Source of the DNA: CAZLWA01 sp964563165
GTDB taxonomy: Bacteria; CLD3; SB21
Assembly (NCBI GenBank): GCA_964563165.1
Contig: CAZLWA010000100.1
Location: 1 to 12,462, forward strand
Direction: 5' to 3'
Length of the DNA stretch: 12,462 bases
A model generated the notes under the pieces. It was not told where the DNA came from, searched no databases, and saw only the letters and a list, made by a program, of their open reading frames with translations. Position 1 is the first letter of the stretch. Every line of letters starts with the position of its first letter. A program made the position numbers and the translations under genes. Shown piece by piece: positions 6,761-12,462 of the stretch.

Positions 6761-7504
6761 TCACAATAAGGATATGCCTCCGTCCGCCACAATCGTTTGC
6801 CCGTAAATCCACTCGGCCTGGGAGTTGATGAGGAACATCACCACATCGGCGATGTCGTCGGGTCTTCCCATGCGTTGGGCCGGCGTGCGCTGAATAATCT
6901 GTTGAACCAGCCGATCAAAGTTAGGAAATTTCTTTATTGAATCGGTCTCGATGAATCCTCCGGTAACACCGTTGACCTGAATTCCTTGGGGCGCCAGCTC
7001 TGCGGCCAAATATCGAATCAAAGATTCCAGAGCAGCTTTGGTAGGACCCATGGCGCCGTAGTTAGGGAGCGCACGCTGACTGCCAAGACTTGAAATGGCT
7101 ACGATTTTCCTAATTTTAAGATTAAGGCATTTTTGAGCGCAGATCAAAAAAGCGCGGGCGTTGATATTCATCGTTAAGTCCCATTGATTGGGCTTGATTT
7201 CAATTAACGGCTTAAAAGTTCCCAAAGCCGCACAGTGAATGAACACATCCAGGTGATCCGTTTTATTCTTGATTCGAGTAAACATGGAATCAATTTCTTC
7301 CGGATAGAGCATATTCGCTTTTTCCAGAAAACATTGACAACCCGTATCCTCGACACATTTTTTTGTTTTTTCAGCCTCCTCGTCGTTTTGTAAATAGTTG
7401 ACAAAGACCCTCTCGGCACAGGTAGAAGCCAACTTCAAAGATATGGCGCGGCCAATGCCTCTGGAGCCTCCCGTCACCAATGCAGTGATCTTGTCGGAAA
7501 TCAT
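6761..7504 (-). CDS. fabL: Enoyl-[ACP] reductase, FabL type (SDR with Tyr-x6-Lys)
   Basis: A 247-residue SDR that is better read as an enoyl reductase than as a second ketoreductase. The cofactor motif TGGSRGIG (11-18) is FabG-like. The catalytic pattern is Tyr149-x6-Lys156 (YGAMGPTK), the spacing of enoyl reductases FabI/FabL; ketoreductases have Tyr-x3-Lys. Other stretches match the Bacillus subtilis FabL sequence as I remember it: WDLTMNINARAFLICAQ, AISSLGSQRALPNY, SLIRYLAAELAPQGIQVN, the GGFIETDSIKKFPN segment, RTPAQRM and the ending YGQTIVADGGISLL. FabL reduces trans-2-enoyl-ACP with NADPH, the last step of each elongation round. The start overlaps the ACP stop by 4 bp (ATGA), with AAGGAAA ahead of it inside the ACP gene. 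A FabL-type enzyme would be expected to be less sensitive to triclosan than FabI; this is family knowledge only. Confidence 0.83.
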   Translation of the reverse strand: MISDKITALVTGGSRGIGRAISLKLASTCAERVFVNYLQNDEEAEKTKKCVEDTGCQCFLEKANMLYPEEIDSMFTRIKNKTDHLDVFIHCAALGTFKPLIEIKPNQWDLTMNINARAFLICAQKCLNLKIRKIVAISSLGSQRALPNYGAMGPTKAALESLIRYLAAELAPQGIQVNGVTGGFIETDSIKKFPNFDRLVQQIIQRTPAQRMGRPDDIADVVMFLINSQAEWIYGQTIVADGGISLL

Positions 7505-7812
7505 GAAATGGTTTCCTTGATCGTCAATTTACCATGAATGAATTGGACTAAACTGGCCACCGTGAATTTCTCAAGGGTTTGCTGCTGGTTTAACCCTTCT
7601 CCGAGACTGCGCACGATTTCCTGATCCTGAATTTTAAACCCAAAGGCCTTTTCTATTCGAAATCGAATGTCGAGGATATCAATGGACTCCGCACTGAGAT
7701 CGAGAAACAGCCGAGTATCAAGATTGAATTCGCTGCGATCCACTCGAAGCGCTTCGATAATGATGGACGAAAGCACAGAAAATATTTCCTGATCACTCGG
7801 CTGATTTTTCAT
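7501..7812 (-). CDS. Dedicated acyl carrier protein with ESI motif
   Basis: A 103-residue acidic four-helix carrier that tethers the growing acyl chain through 4'-phosphopantetheine. The attachment site is Ser43 in LDLSAESIDILDIRFRIEKAFG. The canonical D-S-L reads E-S-I here, but the pattern of a short loop, Ser and an amphipathic helix II is intact. Housekeeping ACPs are usually about 75-80 residues; this one is longer at the N-terminus and between helices II and IV (QDQEIVRSLGEGLNQQQTLEKFTVASLVQFI). The gene overlaps holo-ACP synthase (upstream) and fabL (downstream) by 4 bp each, and has AGGAG 7 bases before its ATG. The motif change and length mark it as a specialised carrier rather than the general acpP; this is inference. 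Confidence 0.85.
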   Translation of the reverse strand: MKNQPSDQEIFSVLSSIIIEALRVDRSEFNLDTRLFLDLSAESIDILDIRFRIEKAFGFKIQDQEIVRSLGEGLNQQQTLEKFTVASLVQFIHGKLTIKETIS

Positions 7813-8210
7813 GGCATTTCTCCTATGACGGTTGCTATGGTTAGATCTAACATGCTACTCGTAGAGGCTGTAAATTGTGTTATGTTTTCTTTTTTTGCGA
7901 AATGGAACAAATTATTTCTAAGCCGAATATCAACAGGTTCCCGATTTACAATTTCAATATCTTTCCACTCAAAGTTAACAAATCGGCTCATTCTTAGAGT
8001 CTTGATGACCGCTTCTTTCAAAGCGAAAAGTTGGGCGACATATTCAACCGATGGAGGATCCAACCCGGGTGGGTCCGATCGGCAAGAACTCAAAACGATT
8101 TCAAGTTCGATCGGTGAAAAAAATACCTCACTCAGGCGTTGATGGTGATTCGTCAACAGCCGGATTATTTTTTCATGATCAACGATATCAATGCCGATTC
8201 CGTAAATCAT
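7809..8210 (-). CDS. acpS: Holo-[acyl-carrier-protein] synthase (AcpS-type phosphopantetheinyl transferase)
   Basis: A 133-residue AcpS-type enzyme that moves 4'-phosphopantetheine from CoA to the carrier Ser. The N-terminal MIYGIGIDIVD carries the metal-binding Asp8, and VAQLFALKEAVIKTL (58-72) carries the second signature with Glu66. Two departures are visible. The usual Arg of R-F-A-x-K-E-A is Leu61, and the C-terminal S-L-S-H-like strand reads FTASTSSMLDLTIATVIGE. An insert around SSCRSDPPGLDPPSVE (41-56) lengthens the middle. The start lies 3 bp after the fabF stop and its stop overlaps the ACP start (ATGA). Being cotranscribed with the ESI-type ACP, it is probably dedicated to that carrier. 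The family call is solid; specificity is inferred. Confidence 0.83.
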   Translation of the reverse strand: MIYGIGIDIVDHEKIIRLLTNHHQRLSEVFFSPIELEIVLSSCRSDPPGLDPPSVEYVAQLFALKEAVIKTLRMSRFVNFEWKDIEIVNREPVDIRLRNNLFHFAKKENITQFTASTSSMLDLTIATVIGEMP

Positions 8211-8213
8211 ACT

Positions 8214-9524
8214 TTAGATTCTTTTGATAATGAGACAGGCGTTCTGTCCTCCAAAACCGAAGGAGTTAGATAAAATACTATTCAATCGAGATTCACGGCA
8301 ATGGTTGGGAACATAATCCAGGTCGCAATTCGGATCGGGTTCCTGATAATTGATGGTCGGTGGAATGACTTGGTGTTTCATGCTTAAGACGCATGCGGCC
8401 AATTCCACCGCACCTGCCGCCGCGACGAGATGTCCGATCATGGATTTGGTCGAACTTACAGCCAATGATTTAGCGTGATGCTTAAAAACCGATTTAATCG
8501 CAAAGGTTTCCGTTTTGTCATTCATCGGCGTGCTCGTGCCGTGCGCGTTGACGTAATCGATTTCTTCGGGGTTCATTTGGGCGTCCTGTAATGACAATTT
8601 CATCGCCTCAATGGAACTCCGGGCGTCCGGCGGCTCATCCGTGAGGCGAAAAGCGTCGCAGGTGGCGGCGTATCCGGTAATTTCCGCATGCGGGACCGCT
8701 CCTCTTTTTCTGCAATGCTCGAATTCCTCCAATATGAAAACGGCCGATCCTTCTCCAAGCATGAAACCGTCCCGTCTATTATCGAAAGGCCGCGCCGCCG
8801 TTCGATATTCGCTGTTGTTCTTTGAAAGAACGCCAAGGGCACTGAAAGCGACAAGACTGTTCGGATTGACCATCGAATCGGCTCCTCCGGCTATCATGAC
8901 GTCGACAATTCCAAACTTAATTTGGCGATACGCTTCGCCAATGGCCTGTGCCGATGACGTGCAGGCAGTCGTAATCGTCTGGCACGGACCTCGTGCATTA
9001 TAATTTATTGCGACGTGAGCCGCGGGAATATTGGATAGCGCTTTAAGCGACGTCAGGGGAGGAACTTTGTCCAGGGTATTTTTCCACACCTTGGCGTAGT
9101 CCAGTCTTCGGCTGCCATTTTCATTTTCACTGGATTCTAAACATATTTCCAAAGCCTGATTGGAATTTTCCAGATCCAAAAGTCCGAGGCCGCCCGAGCC
9201 TAACGAAGTTCCGGTCCGATACGGATTTATTTGCGACATGTCGAGATGCGAATGTTCAAAAGCTTCTTTTGCCGCGATCACCGCAAATTTGGCTGACCGG
9301 CTCATTGTTTTGAGCGATCGTTTGTTGTCAATGTGAGATTCCAGATCCGCTGTATTCAAAGGAACTTGAGCAGCAAACTGCGTAGGAAGGTTTGTGACGT
9401 CAAAGCTAGTAATCAATGCAGCCCCGGTATTTCCACGGCAGATATTTTCCCAGAAGGTATCCGCACCAACTCCAAATGGTGTTACCGCACCGACGCCGGT
9501 AATAACAACCCTGCGTTCAGTCAT
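8214..9524 (-). CDS. fabF: 3-oxoacyl-[ACP] synthase, FabF (KAS II) type, with extra segment
   Basis: A 436-residue condensing enzyme that joins malonyl-ACP to the growing acyl-ACP. The Cys-His-His triad is complete: Cys188 in TTACTSSA, His329 in NAHGTSTP and His365 in KSMIGH. RPFDNRRDGFMLGEGS and the ending SNSFGFGGQNACLIIKRI are also typical. It is about 24 residues longer than E. coli FabF. The extra length falls between GSGGLGLLDLEN (109-120) and the stretch before the active Cys, and includes the charged piece SSENENGSRRLDYAKVWKN (131-149). That part of KAS II enzymes lies near the dimer interface and the acyl pocket, so chain choice may differ. GAGGA lies 8 bases before the ATG and overlaps the fabZ stop, giving coupled translation. 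There is no chain-length-factor partner (second KS), so it is not an aryl-polyene or type II polyketide KS/CLF pair. Confidence 0.92.
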   Translation of the reverse strand: MTERRVVITGVGAVTPFGVGADTFWENICRGNTGAALITSFDVTNLPTQFAAQVPLNTADLESHIDNKRSLKTMSRSAKFAVIAAKEAFEHSHLDMSQINPYRTGTSLGSGGLGLLDLENSNQALEICLESSENENGSRRLDYAKVWKNTLDKVPPLTSLKALSNIPAAHVAINYNARGPCQTITTACTSSAQAIGEAYRQIKFGIVDVMIAGGADSMVNPNSLVAFSALGVLSKNNSEYRTAARPFDNRRDGFMLGEGSAVFILEEFEHCRKRGAVPHAEITGYAATCDAFRLTDEPPDARSSIEAMKLSLQDAQMNPEEIDYVNAHGTSTPMNDKTETFAIKSVFKHHAKSLAVSSTKSMIGHLVAAAGAVELAACVLSMKHQVIPPTINYQEPDPNCDLDYVPNHCRESRLNSILSNSFGFGGQNACLIIKRI

Positions 9525-9536
9525 AAAATATTTCCT

Positions 9537-10013
9537 CTAAGATTTTTCAAAGCCGATCAGGTCGGCATTTTTTAGCCAGAAGTCATAGAGCGCTTCCATA
9601 AAATGGCGCGTCTTAGGGAGATAATATTCTTCAACGTTTTTCATGGCAAACGTCAACTGCGCATCCATAACGAGACGTTCGAGCACATGGATCGTTCCAT
9701 CCATTTGCGCCGTATCGCTCCCCAAAGAGGTGATTTTCATATTGATCCGCAACTGATCGCCCGGCTGAACCAGCGTGCGGAACTTGGCTTTTTCGATCAT
9801 GACTAACAAGGCTTTTTTAGTCAGATTTTCAGAGACTTCCATTAAAGCCGTGCCCGTTTGAGCAAGAGTCTCGATCATTAAAGCCCCCGGCATCACAGGA
9901 AACCCGGGGAAATGGTCAGCAAAAACATCTTCAGCGTACGTGAGGTTCTTTAACGCGTCGATTTCTTTATAACGTTCCAGTCGTTGAATTCGGTCGATGA
10001 ATATATAACGCAT
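9537..10013 (-). CDS. fabZ: 3-hydroxyacyl-[ACP] dehydratase, FabZ-like hotdog protein
   Basis: A 158-residue single hotdog-fold protein that removes water from 3-hydroxyacyl-ACP. The catalytic His and Glu are visible as His34 in DHFPGFPVMPG and Glu48 in MIETLAQTG, 14 residues apart as in FabZ; Glu rather than Asp argues against FabA. A central helix follows, then strand segments KAKFRTLVQPGDQLRINMKI and TAQMDGTIHV. Residues after about 125 (YYLPKTRHFMEALYDFWLKNADLIGFEKS) form a C-terminal extension not seen in short FabZ proteins. The ATG at 10013 is preferred to the TTG at 10043 because AAGGAAA lies 9 bases before it and the protein then begins MRYIFIDRI. It is the first gene of the lipid operon, behind the predicted promoter at 10088-10116. 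Confidence 0.85.
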   Translation of the reverse strand: MRYIFIDRIQRLERYKEIDALKNLTYAEDVFADHFPGFPVMPGALMIETLAQTGTALMEVSENLTKKALLVMIEKAKFRTLVQPGDQLRINMKITSLGSDTAQMDGTIHVLERLVMDAQLTFAMKNVEEYYLPKTRHFMEALYDFWLKNADLIGFEKS

Positions 10014-10020
10014 GAACGCA

Positions 10021-10027
10021 TTTCCTT
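10021..10027 (-). promoter_or_regulatory. Ribosome-binding site fixing the fabZ start
   Basis: AAGGAAA on the minus strand (AAGGA 9 bases before the ATG at 10013). It lies inside the longer TTG-initiated reading, which has no comparably placed site, so it decides the start. Confidence 0.65.
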
Positions 10028-10085
10028 GCTCAAGGAGAGACAACTTGCCGTTGCAACAAAAATACGGATAGAGTTCGATGAGGCC

Positions 10086-10106
10086 AAAATGTAACGCTTA
10101 CATTTT
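10086..10106. promoter_or_regulatory. Perfect 9+3+9 palindromic operator upstream of the lipid operon
   Basis: AAAATGTAA (10086-10094) and TTACATTTT (10098-10106) are exact inverted repeats around CGC. The palindrome overlaps the predicted -10 and half the spacer of the operon promoter, the usual place for a repressor site. The regulator is not encoded in the window. The T-run that follows on the plus strand makes it look a little like a terminator, but the stem is almost all A/T and no plus-strand gene precedes it. Confidence 0.55.
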
Positions 10107-10116
10107 TTTCTTGCAA
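10088..10116 (-). promoter_or_regulatory. Predicted sigma-70 type promoter of the fabZ-fabF-acpS-ACP-fabL operon
   Basis: On the minus strand TTGCAA (10111-10116) and TACATT (10088-10093) are separated by exactly 17 bases, resembling TTGACA-17-TATAAT. The start point would be near 10081, giving a leader of about 68 nt before the fabZ ATG. The palindromic operator overlaps it. Confidence 0.5.
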
Positions 10117-10229
10117 CTTAAATATTGTAGTCGATCAAAAAACTTGTGAAATAGTTCTATGTCCGCCAAACCAGGTGGATTGTGATTTTTATGGAAGCCG
10201 ATCAAGACGTTCTTGAGGAAGTAATGAAA

Positions 10230-11813
10230 TTACAGAGATTTCATGCAATCCCTGACCGCATCAATGATCTCATCACAGGACACGGGCTTAGGTAAAATCT
10301 TCCGGATACCCGTTTCGCTGGCTTTCTGCTGATCCAATTGCGTGCCCCAGCCGGTGATCATGATGATATGCGTGGCCGGGGAACGTTTCTTGATTTCCTG
10401 CGAAACTTCCCAACCCGACATACCCGGCATACCCAGATCTGTGAACACGATATCAAAATGCCGGCTTCCGATCATGTTGAGCGCCTCTTTTCCGGAAGAT
10501 ACCGAAATAACATGATGCGCCTGCGTTTCCAGCATCTCTGCCAGGGTCGAACGCGCGGCTTCGTCGTCGTCCACAACCAAAATATCCAATTTTCTTTTTT
10601 TCTCGTCAAACGGTGAATCGGAGGGCTTTTCAGGCAGGACCTGTTGCACAAAAAGCGCCGCCATAAGCCGTATATAGAACGTGGTGCCGCCATGATCATG
10701 GCTCTCGAAATGAATATCGCCTTTGTGCCTCTGAATGATGCCGTACGCCGTGCTCATGCCGAGGCCGGTGCCGTGTTCGTTCTTGGTGGTAAAGAACGGA
10801 TCAAAAATTTTAGCCTGGATCTCCGGGGCAATGCCGGTTCCGGTATCATGAATTTCCACGGTCACCCACTGGGAGTTTTCAATATTTTCCGAATACGTTT
10901 TAATGGTCAGCTTGCCGCCGCGCGGCATCGCATCCAGCGAATTGAAAATGACGTTGATCATCACGTCTTTCAATTCCGACGCGTCGCCGGAAACTAAAGG
11001 AATATCGCCGTAACTTTTTTCAATCTCGATTTGAATGCCTTTGGTCTCCGCATCGTCTTTCCACCTCGTTTTCGTCATTTCGATGACCTCCTCAAAAAGA
11101 TCGTTCAAATGAAGAGGAATGAACGCTTCATCTTTGCGTATCCGCGTATAATCCTGCATACGGCGGATGGTAGCAGAACCTTTGCGTGCCGATTTTTCAA
11201 TAATACTCAGATCATCAAACGCTTCGCTATTCTTAAGTTTTCGCAGCAGCAACTGCGTTCGGCCCAGGATGACGCCAAGAATGTTATTGAAATCATGCGC
11301 GATCCCGCTGGTAATCACACCTAAGGACCGCAGCCGCTCGGACTGAATGAGCCTCTCCTGCGCCTCTTTCAATTGCTGAGTACGGTCCTCGACCATTTGT
11401 TCCAGCTGAGTCTGGTACGCCAGGATGTTTTTTTGAAGTTTCGATTTTTCCAGCGTGCGGCGGATCCGGATGATAAATTCTTCGCGCTCGCGCTCGCCGT
11501 TGGCTTTAAAAATATAATCTTCCGCTCCTTCCATCAGGGCTTGAATAGCGGACTTACGGTCGCCGAACGCCGTCATGATGATCACCGGCATATTGGGATA
11601 AAGCGATTTGGACAATTTCAACAGCCCCAATCCGTCTATCGCGGGCATGATCAGGTCGCACAGCAACAAATCAAATTCGCCTTTTTGAAGCAGCGATTTG
11701 GCGAGCAGCGGATCGGCGGTCTTTTCGACGTCATAGCCTTCCTTCTGCAGCAGCAAAGCAACGGTCTGCAGCTGGGTTTTGCTGTCGTCGACGATCAAAA
11801 TGCGTGTTTTCAT
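10230..11813 (-). CDS. Soluble hybrid histidine kinase, REC - HisKA - HATPase_c - REC
   Basis: A 527-residue two-component protein with no membrane segment, so it is cytoplasmic. In order: an N-terminal receiver (about 1-120, phospho-Asp53 in LLCDLIMP, Thr81, Lys103); a coiled-coil (about 120-165, ending QQLKEAQERLIQSERLRSLG); a HisKA domain with phospho-His173 in GIAHDFNN; an ATP-binding domain with N-box Asn291, DTGTGI (323-328) and GTGLGM (348-353); and a C-terminal receiver (about 408-527, phospho-Asp459 in FTDLGMPGMSGW). All phosphotransfer residues are present. There is no DNA-binding output domain and no adjacent response regulator, so it needs a partner elsewhere. The ATG at 11813 is chosen over the in-frame TTG at 11843 because MKTRILIVDDS is the normal receiver start. 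It lies 216 bp upstream of the lipid operon on the same strand, with a promoter between them. Confidence 0.9.
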   Translation of the reverse strand: MKTRILIVDDSKTQLQTVALLLQKEGYDVEKTADPLLAKSLLQKGEFDLLLCDLIMPAIDGLGLLKLSKSLYPNMPVIIMTAFGDRKSAIQALMEGAEDYIFKANGEREREEFIIRIRRTLEKSKLQKNILAYQTQLEQMVEDRTQQLKEAQERLIQSERLRSLGVITSGIAHDFNNILGVILGRTQLLLRKLKNSEAFDDLSIIEKSARKGSATIRRMQDYTRIRKDEAFIPLHLNDLFEEVIEMTKTRWKDDAETKGIQIEIEKSYGDIPLVSGDASELKDVMINVIFNSLDAMPRGGKLTIKTYSENIENSQWVTVEIHDTGTGIAPEIQAKIFDPFFTTKNEHGTGLGMSTAYGIIQRHKGDIHFESHDHGGTTFYIRLMAALFVQQVLPEKPSDSPFDEKKRKLDILVVDDDEAARSTLAEMLETQAHHVISVSSGKEALNMIGSRHFDIVFTDLGMPGMSGWEVSQEIKKRSPATHIIMITGWGTQLDQQKASETGIRKILPKPVSCDEIIDAVRDCMKSL

Positions 11814-11976
11814 AAAATCTCTTGTCGTGAGAACTCCGCTCAATGTAATGAACTTAGTCGATAAACAAAATAAAAAACGTTCTTGTAAACCTGAAAAAAC
11901 TCCCGCACATTACGAAGTGGAATTTCATGAATAGTTTTTCACCTGAAGGAGGACACCTATCCCTGGAGATTCAATT

Positions 11977-12372
11977 ATGAATTATGAAAGAAAAAATATT
12001 TCCTCGGGAATGCCGTGGGAACCGATCGTCGGTTATTCCCGTGCCGTTCGTGTGGGGAACCACATTCACGTTTCCGGAACTACGGCTACGGATGCGGCAG
12101 GAAAGATCGTGGGAGCCGGCGATGTGTATACACAGACGATACAGACTATTTTAAATATTGAAAAAGCGCTTCACGAGGCCGGCGCGACATTGAAAAACGT
12201 CGTTCGCACGAGAATGTATGTCATCCACATCGCCGATTGGGAAAAGATCGGAAAAGCCCATGGTGAATTTTTCAAGGAGATTCGTCCGGCAACCAGCATG
12301 GTGCAGGTGAGTAAGTTAATTTCACCCGACATGCTCGTCGAAATTGAAGCCGAAGCTATTATTAGTGAATAA
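11977..12372 (+). CDS. RidA/YER057c/UK114 family protein (probable enamine/imine deaminase)
   Basis: A 131-residue single-domain member of the Rid family, trimeric proteins in which the RidA branch hydrolyses reactive 2-aminoacrylate-type enamines made by PLP enzymes. Seen: VGNHIHVSGTTATDAAGKIVG near the N-terminus, TQTIQTILNIEKALHEAGATLKNVVRTRMYV in the middle, and RPATSMVQVSKL followed by LVEIEAEAI at the end. Arg103 corresponds to the carboxylate-binding Arg of active RidA, and Glu residues sit in the last strand, so activity is possible. The N-terminus (SSGMPWEPIVGYSRAVRVG) is unlike the S-T-x-x-A-P start of canonical RidA, so this may be a different Rid subgroup. GGAG lies 8 bases before the ATG. 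The gene is divergent from the hybrid kinase; no partner gene is visible. Confidence 0.9.
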   Translation: MNYERKNISSGMPWEPIVGYSRAVRVGNHIHVSGTTATDAAGKIVGAGDVYTQTIQTILNIEKALHEAGATLKNVVRTRMYVIHIADWEKIGKAHGEFFKEIRPATSMVQVSKLISPDMLVEIEAEAIISE

Positions 12373-12455
12373 TGAGTAATGAATAATGAGTAATAAATAC
12401 AACTAACACTCACTATTATTCATTAATCATTAATCATTATTCATTATTAATTACT
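12361..12455. repeat. AT-rich heptamer repeat with inverted counterpart after the RidA gene
   Basis: Starting at the stop of the RidA gene, units of about seven bases repeat (TAATGAG, TAATGAA, TAATGAG, TAATAAA), followed by a short spacer near 12397-12410. The complementary wording then appears (TTATTCATTAATCATT, CATTATTCATTATTAA). The two arms can pair imperfectly over 30 or more bases, making a long A/U hairpin at the mRNA 3' end. It may work as a transcript end or 3' stabiliser, or be an unstable simple repeat. Confidence 0.55.
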
Positions 12456-12462
12456 TCAGGTA

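Noticed and set aside
6737..6766. Promoter TTGTGA-17-TTAAAT directly before the lipoprotein
   Set aside because: The start point would fall inside or after the AGGAG ribosome site, leaving no usable leader, and each box matches only four of six bases.
8611..9003. Plus-strand 130-residue frame opposite fabF
   Set aside because: It is entirely antisense to a ketosynthase with all motifs present, and has no family resemblance of its own.
8214..10013. Aryl polyene, flexirubin or type II polyketide cluster
   Set aside because: Only one ketosynthase is present and no chain-length factor, cyclase, AMP ligase, acyltransferase or exporter is seen; an enoyl reductase argues for saturated chains.
9537..10043. 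TTG at 10043 as the fabZ start
   Set aside because: The ATG at 10013 has a well-spaced AAGGA and gives the usual N-terminus; the extra ten residues add nothing recognisable.
10086..10109. Plus-strand intrinsic terminator formed by the AAAATGTAA/TTACATTTT hairpin and T-run
   Set aside because: The stem is nearly all A/T, no plus-strand gene ends nearby, and the palindrome fits better as an operator over the minus-strand promoter.
10230..11843. TTG at 11843 as the hybrid kinase start
   Set aside because: Receiver domains normally begin right before I-L-I-V-D-D; the ATG at 11813 fits and is a better codon.

Overview
The window comes from a free-living Gram-negative bacterium of moderate GC. 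The evidence is a lipobox lipoprotein, an oligopeptidase B, an ECF sigma/anti-sigma pair and a REC-kinase-REC hybrid kinase. Several features would fit the FCB supergroup or a neighbouring uncultured phylum: the protein styles, frequent AGGAG/AAGGA ribosome sites, and a GCCCC-GTA-GGGGC REP-like hairpin. This placement is inference; no marker gene is present. There are no rRNA, tRNA, CRISPR or transposase genes.

Layout. Bases 1-931 (+) hold the end of an ECF sigma factor, overlapped by 4 bp by its zinc-finger anti-sigma factor. Bases 980-3016 (-) encode oligopeptidase B (ptrB). Bases 3017-3473 contain no sizeable gene, but they carry an orphan intrinsic terminator facing left, a 17-codon ORF with a perfect Shine-Dalgarno, and a REP-like hairpin. 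Bases 3474-4010 (+) encode a secreted PEBP/YbhB-like protein whose C-terminus is read out of frame over about 15 codons. Bases 4034-4777 (+) encode a FabG-type ketoreductase. Facing it on the minus strand, transcribed from about 10080 down to 4789, are a FabZ-like dehydratase, a FabF-like ketosynthase, a holo-ACP synthase, an acyl carrier protein, a FabL-type enoyl reductase and a large uncharacterised lipoprotein. Bases 10230-11813 (-) encode a soluble hybrid histidine kinase. Bases 11977-12372 (+) encode a RidA-family protein, followed by an AT-rich repeat that folds back on itself.

How the genes fit together. The five minus-strand lipid genes overlap or abut (4-bp ATGA overlaps, or gaps of 3 and 12 bp) and form one translationally coupled unit. 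With the convergent fabG-like gene they supply condensation, ketoreduction, dehydration, enoyl reduction, a dedicated carrier and its activating enzyme. This is a complete type II fatty-acid elongation set, without FabD, FabH, a thioesterase or an acyltransferase inside the window. The dedicated ACP has a divergent ESI phosphopantetheine motif, and the ketosynthase has an extra segment before its active-site Cys. Together these suggest a special-purpose acyl chain made beside the housekeeping synthase; the product is unknown. A 9+3+9 palindrome covers the predicted -10 of the operon, and a near-identical 14-bp piece lies just upstream of the lipoprotein, suggesting one regulator for both.
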